This document shows positions 1 to 8,888 of a stretch of DNA of 64,000 bases, one piece after another (positions within the stretch are counted from its first letter, which is position 1; each line of letters begins with the position of its first letter). The stretch is from contig JAVBTR010000001.1 of NCBI GenBank assembly GCA_031556065.1, forward strand, positions 25,416 through 89,415, written 5' to 3'. The DNA comes from JAVBTR01 sp031556065. Lineage in GTDB: Bacteria > Bacillota > Clostridia > Christensenellales > Aristaeellaceae. The translations under genes and the position numbers were made by a program. A model generated the notes under the pieces. That model worked only from the letters and a program-made list of their open reading frames with translations. It was not told where the DNA came from and ran no database searches.

Positions 1-1
1 G

Positions 2-1510
2 AGCGTTAGAAACGGCATGGAAGCGTTAACGTTTATCCGCCGCTTCAACCCGGACATCGTCATAACAGATATCCGTATGCCCTTTATGGATGGTCTGACA
101 CTGATTAAAAGCGCCCGCGAAGAGGGTTATCAAGGGAATTTCATTGTCATCAGCGGGTTCGACGATTTTAACTATGCCAAAACCGCGCTGCATTACGGGG
201 TACGGGAATACCTTTTAAAGCCCATTTCAATCCCCGAGCTCTGCGTTGCCATCCAGCGCATTAACGCGGAAAACAGCGTTAAAATGCTAGAAAAAACACA
301 CCGCCAAGCCCTCGAAGAAATAGCAGGGAAGCTTAAAACCCAGCATCTGGCAATGGATTTGGCCCACAATACCGTTACCAAGGATGAGCTAAACGAGCAC
401 TTGCGCCGCTACCCATTCCCTTTAAGCGACGCCCCCTGCCAGGTAATTCTGCTTAAGCTGACCGAAAAACAATCCGATGAGGATTGGCAGCCGGAAGACA
501 CGCGCAGCCAGGGAGTAGCAGCCATCCAGCAGCAGTTGGAGAACATTTTTTCCGCCACACCCATGGTCTGCGTAGAGCATGGGGATAACCAGCTATTGCT
601 TTTGATCAATACCCCGGCTGCTCTGGAACCCGGCTATTTAAATATGGAAGATTTCTTAAGCCAGCAGCTTAAAACATTCTATGGTGAATCTGGCTTGAAT
701 GTTGTGGCCGCAATTGGAGAGGAGGCCCCAAGCCTTTTCAGCCTTTCTCTTTCTTATCAATCCGCTTTGCAGGCGCTTCCGTGGCATATATATGCGCAAA
801 TGCGGCCTGTCATATCCCATGTCGCCACCCTTACCGCGCCGCCGCCTGCCTTGAAGCCCTTTGATTCCAAAGCCATTATTGAAGGCATCTGGCAAGGGGA
901 CCTGCACGCTATCTCCCACGCCCTTCATTCCTTTTTCCAATGGGTAATGTATATCGAAACCCCGCCGCCCAGCTACCTTTTCGCCATGTGCAATTACTTG
1001 ATTGTGGATGTTCAAAAGCAGCTTGCCCAATATTCCGACGCGCCCCTTTTAACCTTTACCAGCGACGCTTACATGACGTTGGGGCACTTGGATAGCATCC
1101 AGCGCATTCAGGATTGGCTGGCTTCGCTGTTCTTCTCCTTCGCAAGGGAACTTAAAAGCAGCCGCCTGCAAAAAAGCGATCCGATCCTTGAAAAGACCCT
1201 TTCCTATATTAACGAACACATTCTGGATAACATCCGTGTGGAAGATATTTGCTCTTATATAGCCCTTAGCAAAACTTATTTCACAACCTATTTTAAGAAC
1301 AAAACAAGCCAAAATTTTAGGGATTATGTTTTAGACCGCAAAATTCTCTACGCGCAAAATGCCATGAAGGCTGGAACCTATTCCTTAACAGAGTTGGCGG
1401 AAAAGCTGGGGTATGAGGACTACCGTTCTTTTAACAGGGCCTTTAAAACAAGAACAGGCTTCGCCCCATCGGAATACCAGCGCAAATACAACAAGGATGG
1501 GCGGGAATAA
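2..1510 (+). CDS. YesN-type response regulator, AraC output domain (5' end cut by window)
   Basis: Response regulator that would take phosphate from the adjacent YesM kinase and activate sugar-uptake genes. The reading frame is open from the first bases of the window (SVRNGMEAL), so the true start and the first ~50 receiver residues lie outside it. Seen directly: the phospho-acceptor Asp in ITDIRMP, the conserved Lys in EYLLKP, a ~270-residue linker, then a C-terminal AraC double helix-turn-helix (about the last 100 residues, from SYINEH to PSEYQRKY). The kinase gene starts 3 bases after the stop, so the two are one operon. The class is certain; the inducer cannot be read. Confidence 0.93.
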   Translation, partial: SVRNGMEALTFIRRFNPDIVITDIRMPFMDGLTLIKSAREEGYQGNFIVISGFDDFNYAKTALHYGVREYLLKPISIPELCVAIQRINAENSVKMLEKTHRQALEEIAGKLKTQHLAMDLAHNTVTKDELNEHLRRYPFPLSDAPCQVILLKLTEKQSDEDWQPEDTRSQGVAAIQQQLENIFSATPMVCVEHGDNQLLLLINTPAALEPGYLNMEDFLSQQLKTFYGESGLNVVAAIGEEAPSLFSLSLSYQSALQALPWHIYAQMRPVISHVATLTAPPPALKPFDSKAIIEGIWQGDLHAISHALHSFFQWVMYIETPPPSYLFAMCNYLIVDVQKQLAQYSDAPLLTFTSDAYMTLGHLDSIQRIQDWLASLFFSFARELKSSRLQKSDPILEKTLSYINEHILDNIRVEDICSYIALSKTYFTTYFKNKTSQNFRDYVLDRKILYAQNAMKAGTYSLTELAEKLGYEDYRSFNRAFKTRTGFAPSEYQRKYNKDGRE

Positions 1511-1512
1511 GT

Positions 1513-3294
1513 ATGAAAAAACGGCTTTTCAGCCTGCCATTTAAGCTAAAGCTGCTGCTGAGCATTGTGGCAATCACTTCAGTAACGTTGTTTTTCATCG
1601 TCTATGCCACGTACCAATACCAAGCCAACCACAACATGCAGCAGGCCCTTTCCCAGGCAGAGCACAGCGTTGTTATTTCTGCTGAATCCCTTTCCGGCGA
1701 GTTGTTTTCGTTATTCATAGCTTCTTCTAAAATGATTTTGCAGGAGCCTTACAGCACCATTATAACCGATCTATCTTCAGGGAAGGGGGGCAGCTACACA
1801 AAGAACCTGGATTCGGTTAACGCCACCCTGTCCGTGCTGCTTTCGGGCCACCGCATTCTTTCCGATGGTTTTTTATATGCGCGAACAGGACAGTTCTTCA
1901 GTGTTTCCCGCGCAGGCCTTGGTAAGGACAGGGAAGGGATGTTTCCGGAGGATATCTGGTCCATTACGGAATGCACAGTGCTGCCTATCCGCCATAACGA
2001 AATTAAGCAAATCGGTGACACTATTCCACTGGTCCTTCCCCTTTCAAGAAGCGGTGAATATATTTATTACCAGGATACCTCTGCTCTGAATCTGATCCGT
2101 TTTGCCCTGCTGCTGGATGCCAAGCACATCCGCGAGGGCTTCGGCCGCTATGACAACAGCTATACTTACATACAATACCTGGCCAATCAAGACGGCCTGC
2201 CCCTGGATATTACAGTTGAAAACGCCTCAGCTGCCTTTTCCCCCATGATTATGGACCAGGTGAAGGAGGCTGGCGACACCGCAGCACAGGCTGTTTCTCT
2301 GGACGGTGAAGTTTACTATGTAACAGTCCAGCCTCTGGGCTTTTTCGGACTTAAGGCCGCCCATTTAACCAGGCGAAGCGATGTTTTATCCGATATGCGC
2401 ATACTGCAGGCCTTTTTTACGGTGATCTTTTTAGTGGGCACCCTTTGCGCGGGCCTTATGTGTCTATTGCTTTCCGGCTTTCTGCTGCGGCCTTTAAAAA
2501 GAGTCACCAGAATCATTCAATGCATTAACGACCAAAGCTATAATGAAAAACTGAATTTCCTTTACCGGGACGAAATTGGCATTCTGGGCAACCAAATCAA
2601 CACCATGTACGACACCATCCAAACCCAGATCGAAAAGATCACCCAGGATGAAAGAGAAAAGACCCACTCCGAAATTCAGATGCTTTCGGAGCAGATCAAT
2701 CCTCATTTTTTATACAATACCCTGGAGCGCATCCATATGCGCATGCTTTCTGGCCATGGGGAGGCTGCGGCACAAATGCTGGAAGGCCTCGGAAAATACC
2801 TGCGCCTTACATTAAGCTTCGGCAGCCCTACAGTTTTAATTGAAAAAGAAATCGCCCATGTTGCCCAATACGTGGCGCTGATGGACCATTACCTTGAAAA
2901 CGGGCTGAAGTTTTCTACCAAAGTGGAACCGGGATTGGAATCTGTTCCGGTGCCCAAAAACCTTCTGCAGCCGCTGGTAGAAAACAGTATCAAGTACGGC
3001 TTCGAAAAAGAATGGGTTTTCGATATGATGGTTATGCCTGAAATCGAAGTAGCAGTTTTCACCCAAAACAATGCTCTTTGCTTCACCGTAACAGACAATG
3101 GCCGGGGCTTTGATCCGGCCATGATGGAGGGCTACCTATGCAACCAAAGCAACGACGGGCGGCCCCATTTCGGCCTGAACAACCTGCAAAAACGCCTGGC
3201 AGGCTTTTATTCAAAGGCTGTCACTATTTCCTTTGAAAGCATTCCTTATTTTAAAAACACCATCCGCGTGGTGATCGACCGAAACCAACTGTAA
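1513..3294 (+). CDS. YesM-type sensor histidine kinase
   Basis: Membrane sensor kinase of the LytS/YesM class, partner of the preceding YesN regulator. It has an N-terminal membrane helix (about 13-33), an extracellular sensor region of ~260 residues, a second helix (about 296-320), a HAMP segment (LLRPLKRV onward), the kinase motif QINPHFLYNTL with the phosphorylatable His near residue 398, and an ATPase domain (PLVENSIKYGF, DNGRGFDP, FGLNNLQKRL). Length (593) is normal. Its 3' end faces the AraC gene 5 bases away on the other strand. Confidence 0.95.
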   Translation: MKKRLFSLPFKLKLLLSIVAITSVTLFFIVYATYQYQANHNMQQALSQAEHSVVISAESLSGELFSLFIASSKMILQEPYSTIITDLSSGKGGSYTKNLDSVNATLSVLLSGHRILSDGFLYARTGQFFSVSRAGLGKDREGMFPEDIWSITECTVLPIRHNEIKQIGDTIPLVLPLSRSGEYIYYQDTSALNLIRFALLLDAKHIREGFGRYDNSYTYIQYLANQDGLPLDITVENASAAFSPMIMDQVKEAGDTAAQAVSLDGEVYYVTVQPLGFFGLKAAHLTRRSDVLSDMRILQAFFTVIFLVGTLCAGLMCLLLSGFLLRPLKRVTRIIQCINDQSYNEKLNFLYRDEIGILGNQINTMYDTIQTQIEKITQDEREKTHSEIQMLSEQINPHFLYNTLERIHMRMLSGHGEAAAQMLEGLGKYLRLTLSFGSPTVLIEKEIAHVAQYVALMDHYLENGLKFSTKVEPGLESVPVPKNLLQPLVENSIKYGFEKEWVFDMMVMPEIEVAVFTQNNALCFTVTDNGRGFDPAMMEGYLCNQSNDGRPHFGLNNLQKRLAGFYSKAVTISFESIPYFKNTIRVVIDRNQL

Positions 3295-3299
3295 ACACC

Positions 3300-4157
3300 T
3301 TAACGCCCTTGATGGCGAAAGGCCTTGCGAAATTCACCAGGTGAGGTTCCTTCGTGAGAAGTAAAGGCGTAGACAAAATTCGCTTCGCTGTTGTAGCCTA
3401 TGCTAAAGGCGATCTCCCGCACAGTCCACCGGGTGGTAAGCAAAAGATACCTGCCTCTATCCAACCGACTGTTCACCAAATACTGATAAGGCGAGTAGCC
3501 CACTTCCTTTTTAAAAACCCTTGAAAAGTGGTACAGGCTAAACCCGCACATCTTAGCCAACTCATTCACGCTAATGGGTTCCCGGTAGTGAGCCCCGATG
3601 TATTCAAGGGCCTTTTGCACAGGCGAATAAGTTTTTCCCCCGCCTGGTATAACTTGGGCATTAGCCAGCAGCTCCATTAAAATGCTGTAAAGCATGGCGG
3701 AAGCTTTTTCTTCCGCAAATGCGTGCCTGTTTTCAAGCATATAAAGCAAATGTTCAAGATAGGGCTCCACAATGCTATTTTCTATAAGGGGAATCATATG
3801 ACGTTGATCAGCCATAAGCGCACCCACAAGCGGCTGGACATAAGGGCCATCGAAATGTGCAAAGGAAAACTCCGTTTTTTCAATGGTGTAATAAGTATGA
3901 GGCTTATGGCAATCAATGATAGCCGAGCAGCCCGCGGGCACACTGACCACCTTATCGCCACACAGGTAAAGCAATTCCCCTTTTTTAACCGCCACCAGCA
4001 AATACGAGTCGAAACGGATTCGCCCTACATAATAAGGTGGCTCACAAAAATAATGCCCGGCACACAGCAGGTAGCAGTAAAACGCCTTTGCCCGTTCACT
4101 GGGAGTACAATAAGCCACTTTAGACGGTTCCACAACACCAGAAGCCGGTTTCATCAT
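3300..4157 (-). CDS. AraC-family transcriptional regulator with cupin-like sensor
   Basis: A 285-residue one-component regulator. The N-terminal ~150 residues look like the cupin/AraC-binding arm that senses a sugar, and the last ~100 carry two helix-turn-helix units (ISVNELAKMCGFSLYHF and VREIAFSIGYNSEANF) ending in the typical SPGEFRK. The start is preceded by GGGTGATGG and has two consecutive ATG codons. It is divergent from the uroporphyrinogen-decarboxylase-like gene, with ~126 bases between starts that probably hold both promoters, so that gene is its likely target (inference). Confidence 0.9.
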   Translation of the reverse strand: MMKPASGVVEPSKVAYCTPSERAKAFYCYLLCAGHYFCEPPYYVGRIRFDSYLLVAVKKGELLYLCGDKVVSVPAGCSAIIDCHKPHTYYTIEKTEFSFAHFDGPYVQPLVGALMADQRHMIPLIENSIVEPYLEHLLYMLENRHAFAEEKASAMLYSILMELLANAQVIPGGGKTYSPVQKALEYIGAHYREPISVNELAKMCGFSLYHFSRVFKKEVGYSPYQYLVNSRLDRGRYLLLTTRWTVREIAFSIGYNSEANFVYAFTSHEGTSPGEFRKAFRHQGR

Positions 4158-4283
4158 CCATCACCCATAGCAAGAATTCGAAATCATTTGACACCAAATC
4201 GGATACATTACCCCATCTATTTCAGTATAAACATTGTAATGGGTAGCCCCATACTTGTCAATAATACAACGAGGTGATCGTAC

Positions 4284-5531
4284 ATGACCCTTTCAGGCAA
4301 CGATAAAGCAATTCTTCGGAATCTTGCGGCAGAGCAAATGAACTTAGCCCATTCCCCTGCCAACCAAGAGCTTATTGCCAGGTGGGAAGCATTTGGCCGT
4401 CTGGATAACTTGACGCCCCCCCTTCTGCGGATGGAGCTTGGTACCTTTCAAAAAGACATCCTGCCGCCCTTGATGCACTGCCATGGTGAAAAGGCCCGTT
4501 CCATTGAACAAAGGCTTTTGTCCAACTTTGTTAACCACAAATTATTTAAGGACGATACCCTGGTGCAAGATTATTTCACCGTGGAAACCCACCGCCGCTT
4601 TACACCCTTTAACCTGCCTGTGAAGGTTTCTCACACAGCCGTGGAGGGCAAGCAATCCCTGGGGCATCATTTCGAACCCTATCTTTCCGATCTGGAAGAA
4701 GATTATGAAAAGCTTGGGGAATCCACTTTCCAAATCGATATAAATGAAACACAAAAAGAAGTGGATTTCTTAAGCGATCTGTTTGGTGATATCCTGCCTG
4801 TGAAAAACGAAAACCCATGCCTTTACGCCTGCCCCACCCAGGATATCGTGCATATCATGAGCATGGAGAATATGTACATCGCCATGATTGATGCCCCCGA
4901 GCTTTTCCACCAGATGTTGGACAGGCTTACCGATGATTACTGCCGTTATTTTAAGACCCAGGAAAAAATGGGCATTTTAAACGCTACCACTGGCAGCCAG
5001 CATTTGAACCAAGGCTCCTATTGCTTTACCAGCGACCTGCCCAACAAACAAGAAAACGTTAAAACAAAGGACATCTGGGGCTTCATGGATTCCCAAGAAA
5101 CCACCGCCATCTCCCCCGCCATGTACAAGGAATTCATTTTCCCTTACTATAAAAAGGTGGCTGATTTGTTTGGGCTTTTTTCTTATGGCTGCTGCGAAGC
5201 CGTACATCCTATCTGGAAAGATATTTTAGAAACCCTGCCCAATTTAAGAAAGGTATCCATTTCTCCCTGGTGCAATGAACGCTTTATGGGGGAAGCCCTG
5301 CAAGGCAAGAAGATCGTCTATCTTCGCAAGCCTACCCCTAACCTGATCGGTGTTGGCAATCTTTTAGATGAAGACGCTGTAAAAGCGCACTTCCGGGATA
5401 CCCTTCTGGCCGCCAAGGGCTGCCATGTGGAATTTGCCCAGCGGGATGTTTATTCTGTAGGCACCGCCCAGAGAGTTAGAAAATACGTGCAGCTTTTCCG
5501 TGAAACTGTAAACCAATACTGGCAAGCCTGA
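4284..5531 (+). CDS. Uroporphyrinogen decarboxylase (URO-D) superfamily protein
   Basis: A 415-residue protein of the URO-D/MtaA-like fold. In this family close relatives are methyltransferase or corrinoid partners rather than haem enzymes; proteins like this one are common beside sugar regulators and their reaction is not established. It lacks the N-terminal substrate-binding signature of true HemE. Cys and His pairs such as SYGCCEAVHPIW near residue 300 could bind metal. Ribosome site GAGG lies 9 bases before the ATG. It stands alone, divergent from the AraC gene, and may catabolise a methylated or unusual compound sensed by that regulator (inference). Confidence 0.75.
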   Translation: MTLSGNDKAILRNLAAEQMNLAHSPANQELIARWEAFGRLDNLTPPLLRMELGTFQKDILPPLMHCHGEKARSIEQRLLSNFVNHKLFKDDTLVQDYFTVETHRRFTPFNLPVKVSHTAVEGKQSLGHHFEPYLSDLEEDYEKLGESTFQIDINETQKEVDFLSDLFGDILPVKNENPCLYACPTQDIVHIMSMENMYIAMIDAPELFHQMLDRLTDDYCRYFKTQEKMGILNATTGSQHLNQGSYCFTSDLPNKQENVKTKDIWGFMDSQETTAISPAMYKEFIFPYYKKVADLFGLFSYGCCEAVHPIWKDILETLPNLRKVSISPWCNERFMGEALQGKKIVYLRKPTPNLIGVGNLLDEDAVKAHFRDTLLAAKGCHVEFAQRDVYSVGTAQRVRKYVQLFRETVNQYWQA

Positions 5532-5709
5532 CCTGCTAAAATGGTTAAATGATTAAACATAGCAGCCGCAATAATAACCAAGGGATAGCGTCCCATGTTT
5601 TAGGCACATCATCAGGCGCCAGGCCTTTTTAAAGGGAACACCCATATCAAGGCTCACCGAGCTGCCGGTGAAGGTCAAGCTAAATGGGCGTTTGCAGGAC
5701 GAAAGAGAA

Positions 5710-5753
5710 AAAAACTGTCAGAAAAGATAAATCCTCTTTCCCGACAGTTTTAG
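5710..5753 (-). terminator. Intrinsic terminator of the GH2-to-GH38 operon
   Basis: Inverted repeat AAACTGTC / GACAGTTT with further pairing (GGAAAG against CTTTTC) about 15 bases after the GH38 stop. Read leftward it ends in seven T residues. It may also stop rightward transcription from the URO-D gene (bidirectional). The remainder of the 237-base gap shows no gene. Confidence 0.8.
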
Positions 5754-5768
5754 GTCATATGGCAGTTG

Positions 5769-8700
5769 TTACGCCAGTTGCAAACGCACTGTGAGTATTT
5801 TAAAATTGGAAGCTTCCAGCGGAATCTGCCCATGAGCCACAGCAAGCGGCGCTACCTTGTTTTCCAGCATATCACATAGCCATGCCGCTTTCACTGGCAA
5901 GCTGGTTTGAAGATTGAAGGCCGTAGTTGCTTTCTTGCTTTCGTAAAGCCTAAGGATCAGCTCCCCGGAACCATCCATAGCGGGTTTGACGGTTTCCAGT
6001 ATAATGTTGTCCTGATCCACATGAAAGGCGCTGAAGCCATCCAACGTGCCCTTTTGCACGGTAACCGGCACATTCAGTTCATAGCCTTCCTTTACAACCG
6101 GCGCATCTATGAAGGCACCTTCCCATGCCGTAAAAGCATAGGTGAAATGGTGGGTTCCGTTGTCTGCCCGCATTTCGGGGGAGGCCGCAGCCCGCAGAAG
6201 CGTTAATTCCATGCTGTTGCCGTTGACGCTGATGCCATACTTGCAATCGTTTAAAACGGCGCAGCCATGGTTGCTGTCGCATAGGGCCGTATAGCGGTGG
6301 TTGCAAACCTCAAACCTGTCCTTATCATAGGCGCGGCTACGATGGGTGGGTCTTTCTACATACCCAAACTGCATTTCGTTAAACGCATTAGAGGCCTGCA
6401 CTTCAACGGGAAAGGCAGTTTTTAAAAGCCTGTGAAGCTCGTGCCACTCCACCGTGGTATCGAATTCCACCCGAACACTGTTGGCACTTAAAGAAATGGT
6501 TTGGCTAAGGGTAGATTCGCCAATTTGTCGTGTGACTGCCACAGAGGCTTCAAGTCCTTCTTTACATACCAGCACCATTTCCGCCTGCTGAGGCAGTGGA
6601 ACCGGCTGCTCGATATAATGGCTGTCGATATCCCAAGCATCGAAGAGTCTGGGCACATCTTTATACAGAAGGAAACGGTTCATGGGCGCTTTGGCGTATT
6701 CGCGGCCAGTTTTCTTTAGCTTGTAGGAAGTAATTTCACCCAAACCATTCAGGGTAATAACCACCTGGTCGTTTTCCAGAGTGGCGCCCTTTTCACTTAC
6801 GGCCGCATATGCCATAGGCGCTTTGCCCGCCACAGCGCTTAGCATAAGGGAGACCGCGCCCATAGGCGGCAGGGTGACCAAGGCCTTGCCATCCCATGAA
6901 GGGACAGGCTTTCCTTCCTTGGTGCAAGCGCCAGCCTCAAGCCCTCGAATAGCCACAATAGCCTGGCGTTCAAACGGCAGGGAGTTGAAAACCGTAATGC
7001 CTTCATCACCGTGGAGCAATGCCTTCTGGGCTTCACAAGCCAGCTTAAGGGCCTCCTGCTGCAATTGTTCATGGGCCGCGTTGGCTTCATGGTAAACCTT
7101 GGCGATAGATGAGCCCGGCAAAATATCGTGGAACTGCTGCAAAAGGGTTGTCTTCCAAAGGCCATCTATTTTTGCCTTTTCATAAGTGTAGCCTTTTTGT
7201 GCAGCCAAGCTTCCCCATAGCTCCGCTTCCCGAAGGGCCAACTCGCTCCTTCTGTTGTTGCGCTTAACTGCCGCCTGAGAAGTATAGGTGCCTCTATGGG
7301 CACTGAAATACAATTCCCCTTCCCAGGTGTTTTTCGGCCCGCCCTTTGCCTGTAAATCTTCAAACATGGTTACGGGGTTTTCCATTTCTACCCGAGGCAT
7401 GCCTTCCAAATCCTTTGCCCGCAAGGCGTATTCGATATGATCCGCACAAGGACCGCCGCCACCGTCCCCATAGCCAAAGGGAATCAGAAAATCATCCAGA
7501 TCGCGCTTTTGCACCCGGCTGTGCCACACCTGGCATAATTCCTTGGGATCGGTGCGGTAGGTATAGCTGGTGGGCAGAAAAGAAACCACTTCACTGCCAT
7601 CCATGCCCTTCCAGTTGAAATAATGGTACGGGAATTGATCCCCCTCGTTATAGCTCCAAAAAATTTTCTGGGTTACCAGGTAATCCACATGGCAGCCCTT
7701 TAGAATTTGGGGCAGAGCAGCTGTATAACCAAAGGTATCAGGCAACCACAAAAGCTGGCTGTCCACCCCCAGTTCATCCTTATAAAACGCCTTGCCATAT
7801 ACCAATTGCCGAATCAGCGCTTCGCCGGAAGCCATATTGGTATCCGGCTCCACATACATAGCCCCTTCAGCAATCCACCGGCCTTCCTTTACTTTTTCTT
7901 TAATCCGCCGGTACAGCTCCGGGTAATACTCCCGGCACATTTCATAGGCAGCTGGCTGGCTTTGAATAAACTTATACTCCGGGTATTTATCCAGCAAGCG
8001 CAATTGCTGCGCAAAGGTCCGGGCTGTTTTTCGATGGGTTTCTTTTTGCGGCCATAGCCAACACAAATCCAAGTGCGCGTTGCCAATAGCATACATTTTA
8101 GCCACGGTAGCGCCATTATTCGCTGCCATATATGGCTTTAGCATTTCCCTGGCAGCCCGGTAATCCTTTATACGGCCATCAAGCTGCTGTTCAAAATCCA
8201 CCATAAGGGTGAACTTTTCCAGTGCGTCGGCAATATGGCTTTTGCGCAGGCTATCATCATTTAACTCGTTAAAGAGCATGGATAGCATGCTTACATCCAA
8301 CCAAAGCTGGTAGGCCTCTTCGTTCCAAATGCCATAGGTGTTGCTGCCGATCACCGCGCGCTTGCCTTCTGTTTTCGGGTCTAAAAAGCTGCCCGGCAGC
8401 ACAGGGCCTGTAGCACAGCCTCCCACCTCCGGGAAAAAGTGCCCGGCATAGGCTTCAAATAAAAGGGAATAGCGTTCATCAGCCACCCCATTTCTTGTAA
8501 GAAAATTATCCACCACATAATGGTGGGGCTCGGTAATCCATTCCGCACGGCGGGTTCCAAAGGCCTGTCCGTTCACAAATAAAGTGGCTTCGCCACCCAG
8601 ATCCAAGCTCATTACAATGGTATGCCCGGCGGCAGCTTGGGGCAGCCTAATTTCCGATTGCAGCCACATATATTCCCAGGTGTGTCCCCACGCGTAACCC

Positions 8701-8867
8701 TGCGAGACAGGGCAAAAAGAACCCTTTGCCGCTTCTTCCGGGGAAATATGTGCCATGGTGGTATATCCTTTTAAATCCAGCGTTCCAAGAGGCAGGTAAA
8801 AATCCGCTTTCAAGGTGCGTTCCCAGTGTGATAGCCTGTCTGCAAATTCCCGGCTCATTATTCCCAT
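5769..8867 (-). CDS. Glycoside hydrolase family 38 alpha-mannosidase
   Basis: A 1032-residue retaining exo-alpha-mannosidase, typical length for bacterial GH38. The Zn-binding pair is in GNAHLDLCWLW (about residue 265) and the nucleophile Asp in WLPDTFGY (about 378); FHDILPGSS marks the helical middle domain and the C-terminal half is the usual beta-sandwich region. There is no signal peptide, so it is cytoplasmic and acts on imported oligosaccharides. GGAG sits 8 bases before the ATG. It is the last gene of the long leftward operon, 21 bases after the preceding stop and just before the terminator. Confidence 0.93.
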   Translation of the reverse strand: MGIMSREFADRLSHWERTLKADFYLPLGTLDLKGYTTMAHISPEEAAKGSFCPVSQGYAWGHTWEYMWLQSEIRLPQAAAGHTIVMSLDLGGEATLFVNGQAFGTRRAEWITEPHHYVVDNFLTRNGVADERYSLLFEAYAGHFFPEVGGCATGPVLPGSFLDPKTEGKRAVIGSNTYGIWNEEAYQLWLDVSMLSMLFNELNDDSLRKSHIADALEKFTLMVDFEQQLDGRIKDYRAAREMLKPYMAANNGATVAKMYAIGNAHLDLCWLWPQKETHRKTARTFAQQLRLLDKYPEYKFIQSQPAAYEMCREYYPELYRRIKEKVKEGRWIAEGAMYVEPDTNMASGEALIRQLVYGKAFYKDELGVDSQLLWLPDTFGYTAALPQILKGCHVDYLVTQKIFWSYNEGDQFPYHYFNWKGMDGSEVVSFLPTSYTYRTDPKELCQVWHSRVQKRDLDDFLIPFGYGDGGGGPCADHIEYALRAKDLEGMPRVEMENPVTMFEDLQAKGGPKNTWEGELYFSAHRGTYTSQAAVKRNNRRSELALREAELWGSLAAQKGYTYEKAKIDGLWKTTLLQQFHDILPGSSIAKVYHEANAAHEQLQQEALKLACEAQKALLHGDEGITVFNSLPFERQAIVAIRGLEAGACTKEGKPVPSWDGKALVTLPPMGAVSLMLSAVAGKAPMAYAAVSEKGATLENDQVVITLNGLGEITSYKLKKTGREYAKAPMNRFLLYKDVPRLFDAWDIDSHYIEQPVPLPQQAEMVLVCKEGLEASVAVTRQIGESTLSQTISLSANSVRVEFDTTVEWHELHRLLKTAFPVEVQASNAFNEMQFGYVERPTHRSRAYDKDRFEVCNHRYTALCDSNHGCAVLNDCKYGISVNGNSMELTLLRAAASPEMRADNGTHHFTYAFTAWEGAFIDAPVVKEGYELNVPVTVQKGTLDGFSAFHVDQDNIILETVKPAMDGSGELILRLYESKKATTAFNLQTSLPVKAAWLCDMLENKVAPLAVAHGQIPLEASNFKILTVRLQLA

Positions 8868-8888
8868 CTTTTTATCTCCGTTATAAGG

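Noticed and set aside
656..1030. Long antisense frames within confident genes, such as the one opposite the YesN gene
   Set aside because: They are frame shadows of GC-rich coding sequence without ribosome sites or family features.
4150..4283. TTGACA-like box and CATTAC/GTAATG arms in the AraC / URO-D gap
   Set aside because: No -10 box at an acceptable distance from the TTGACA could be found, so no promoter is called.
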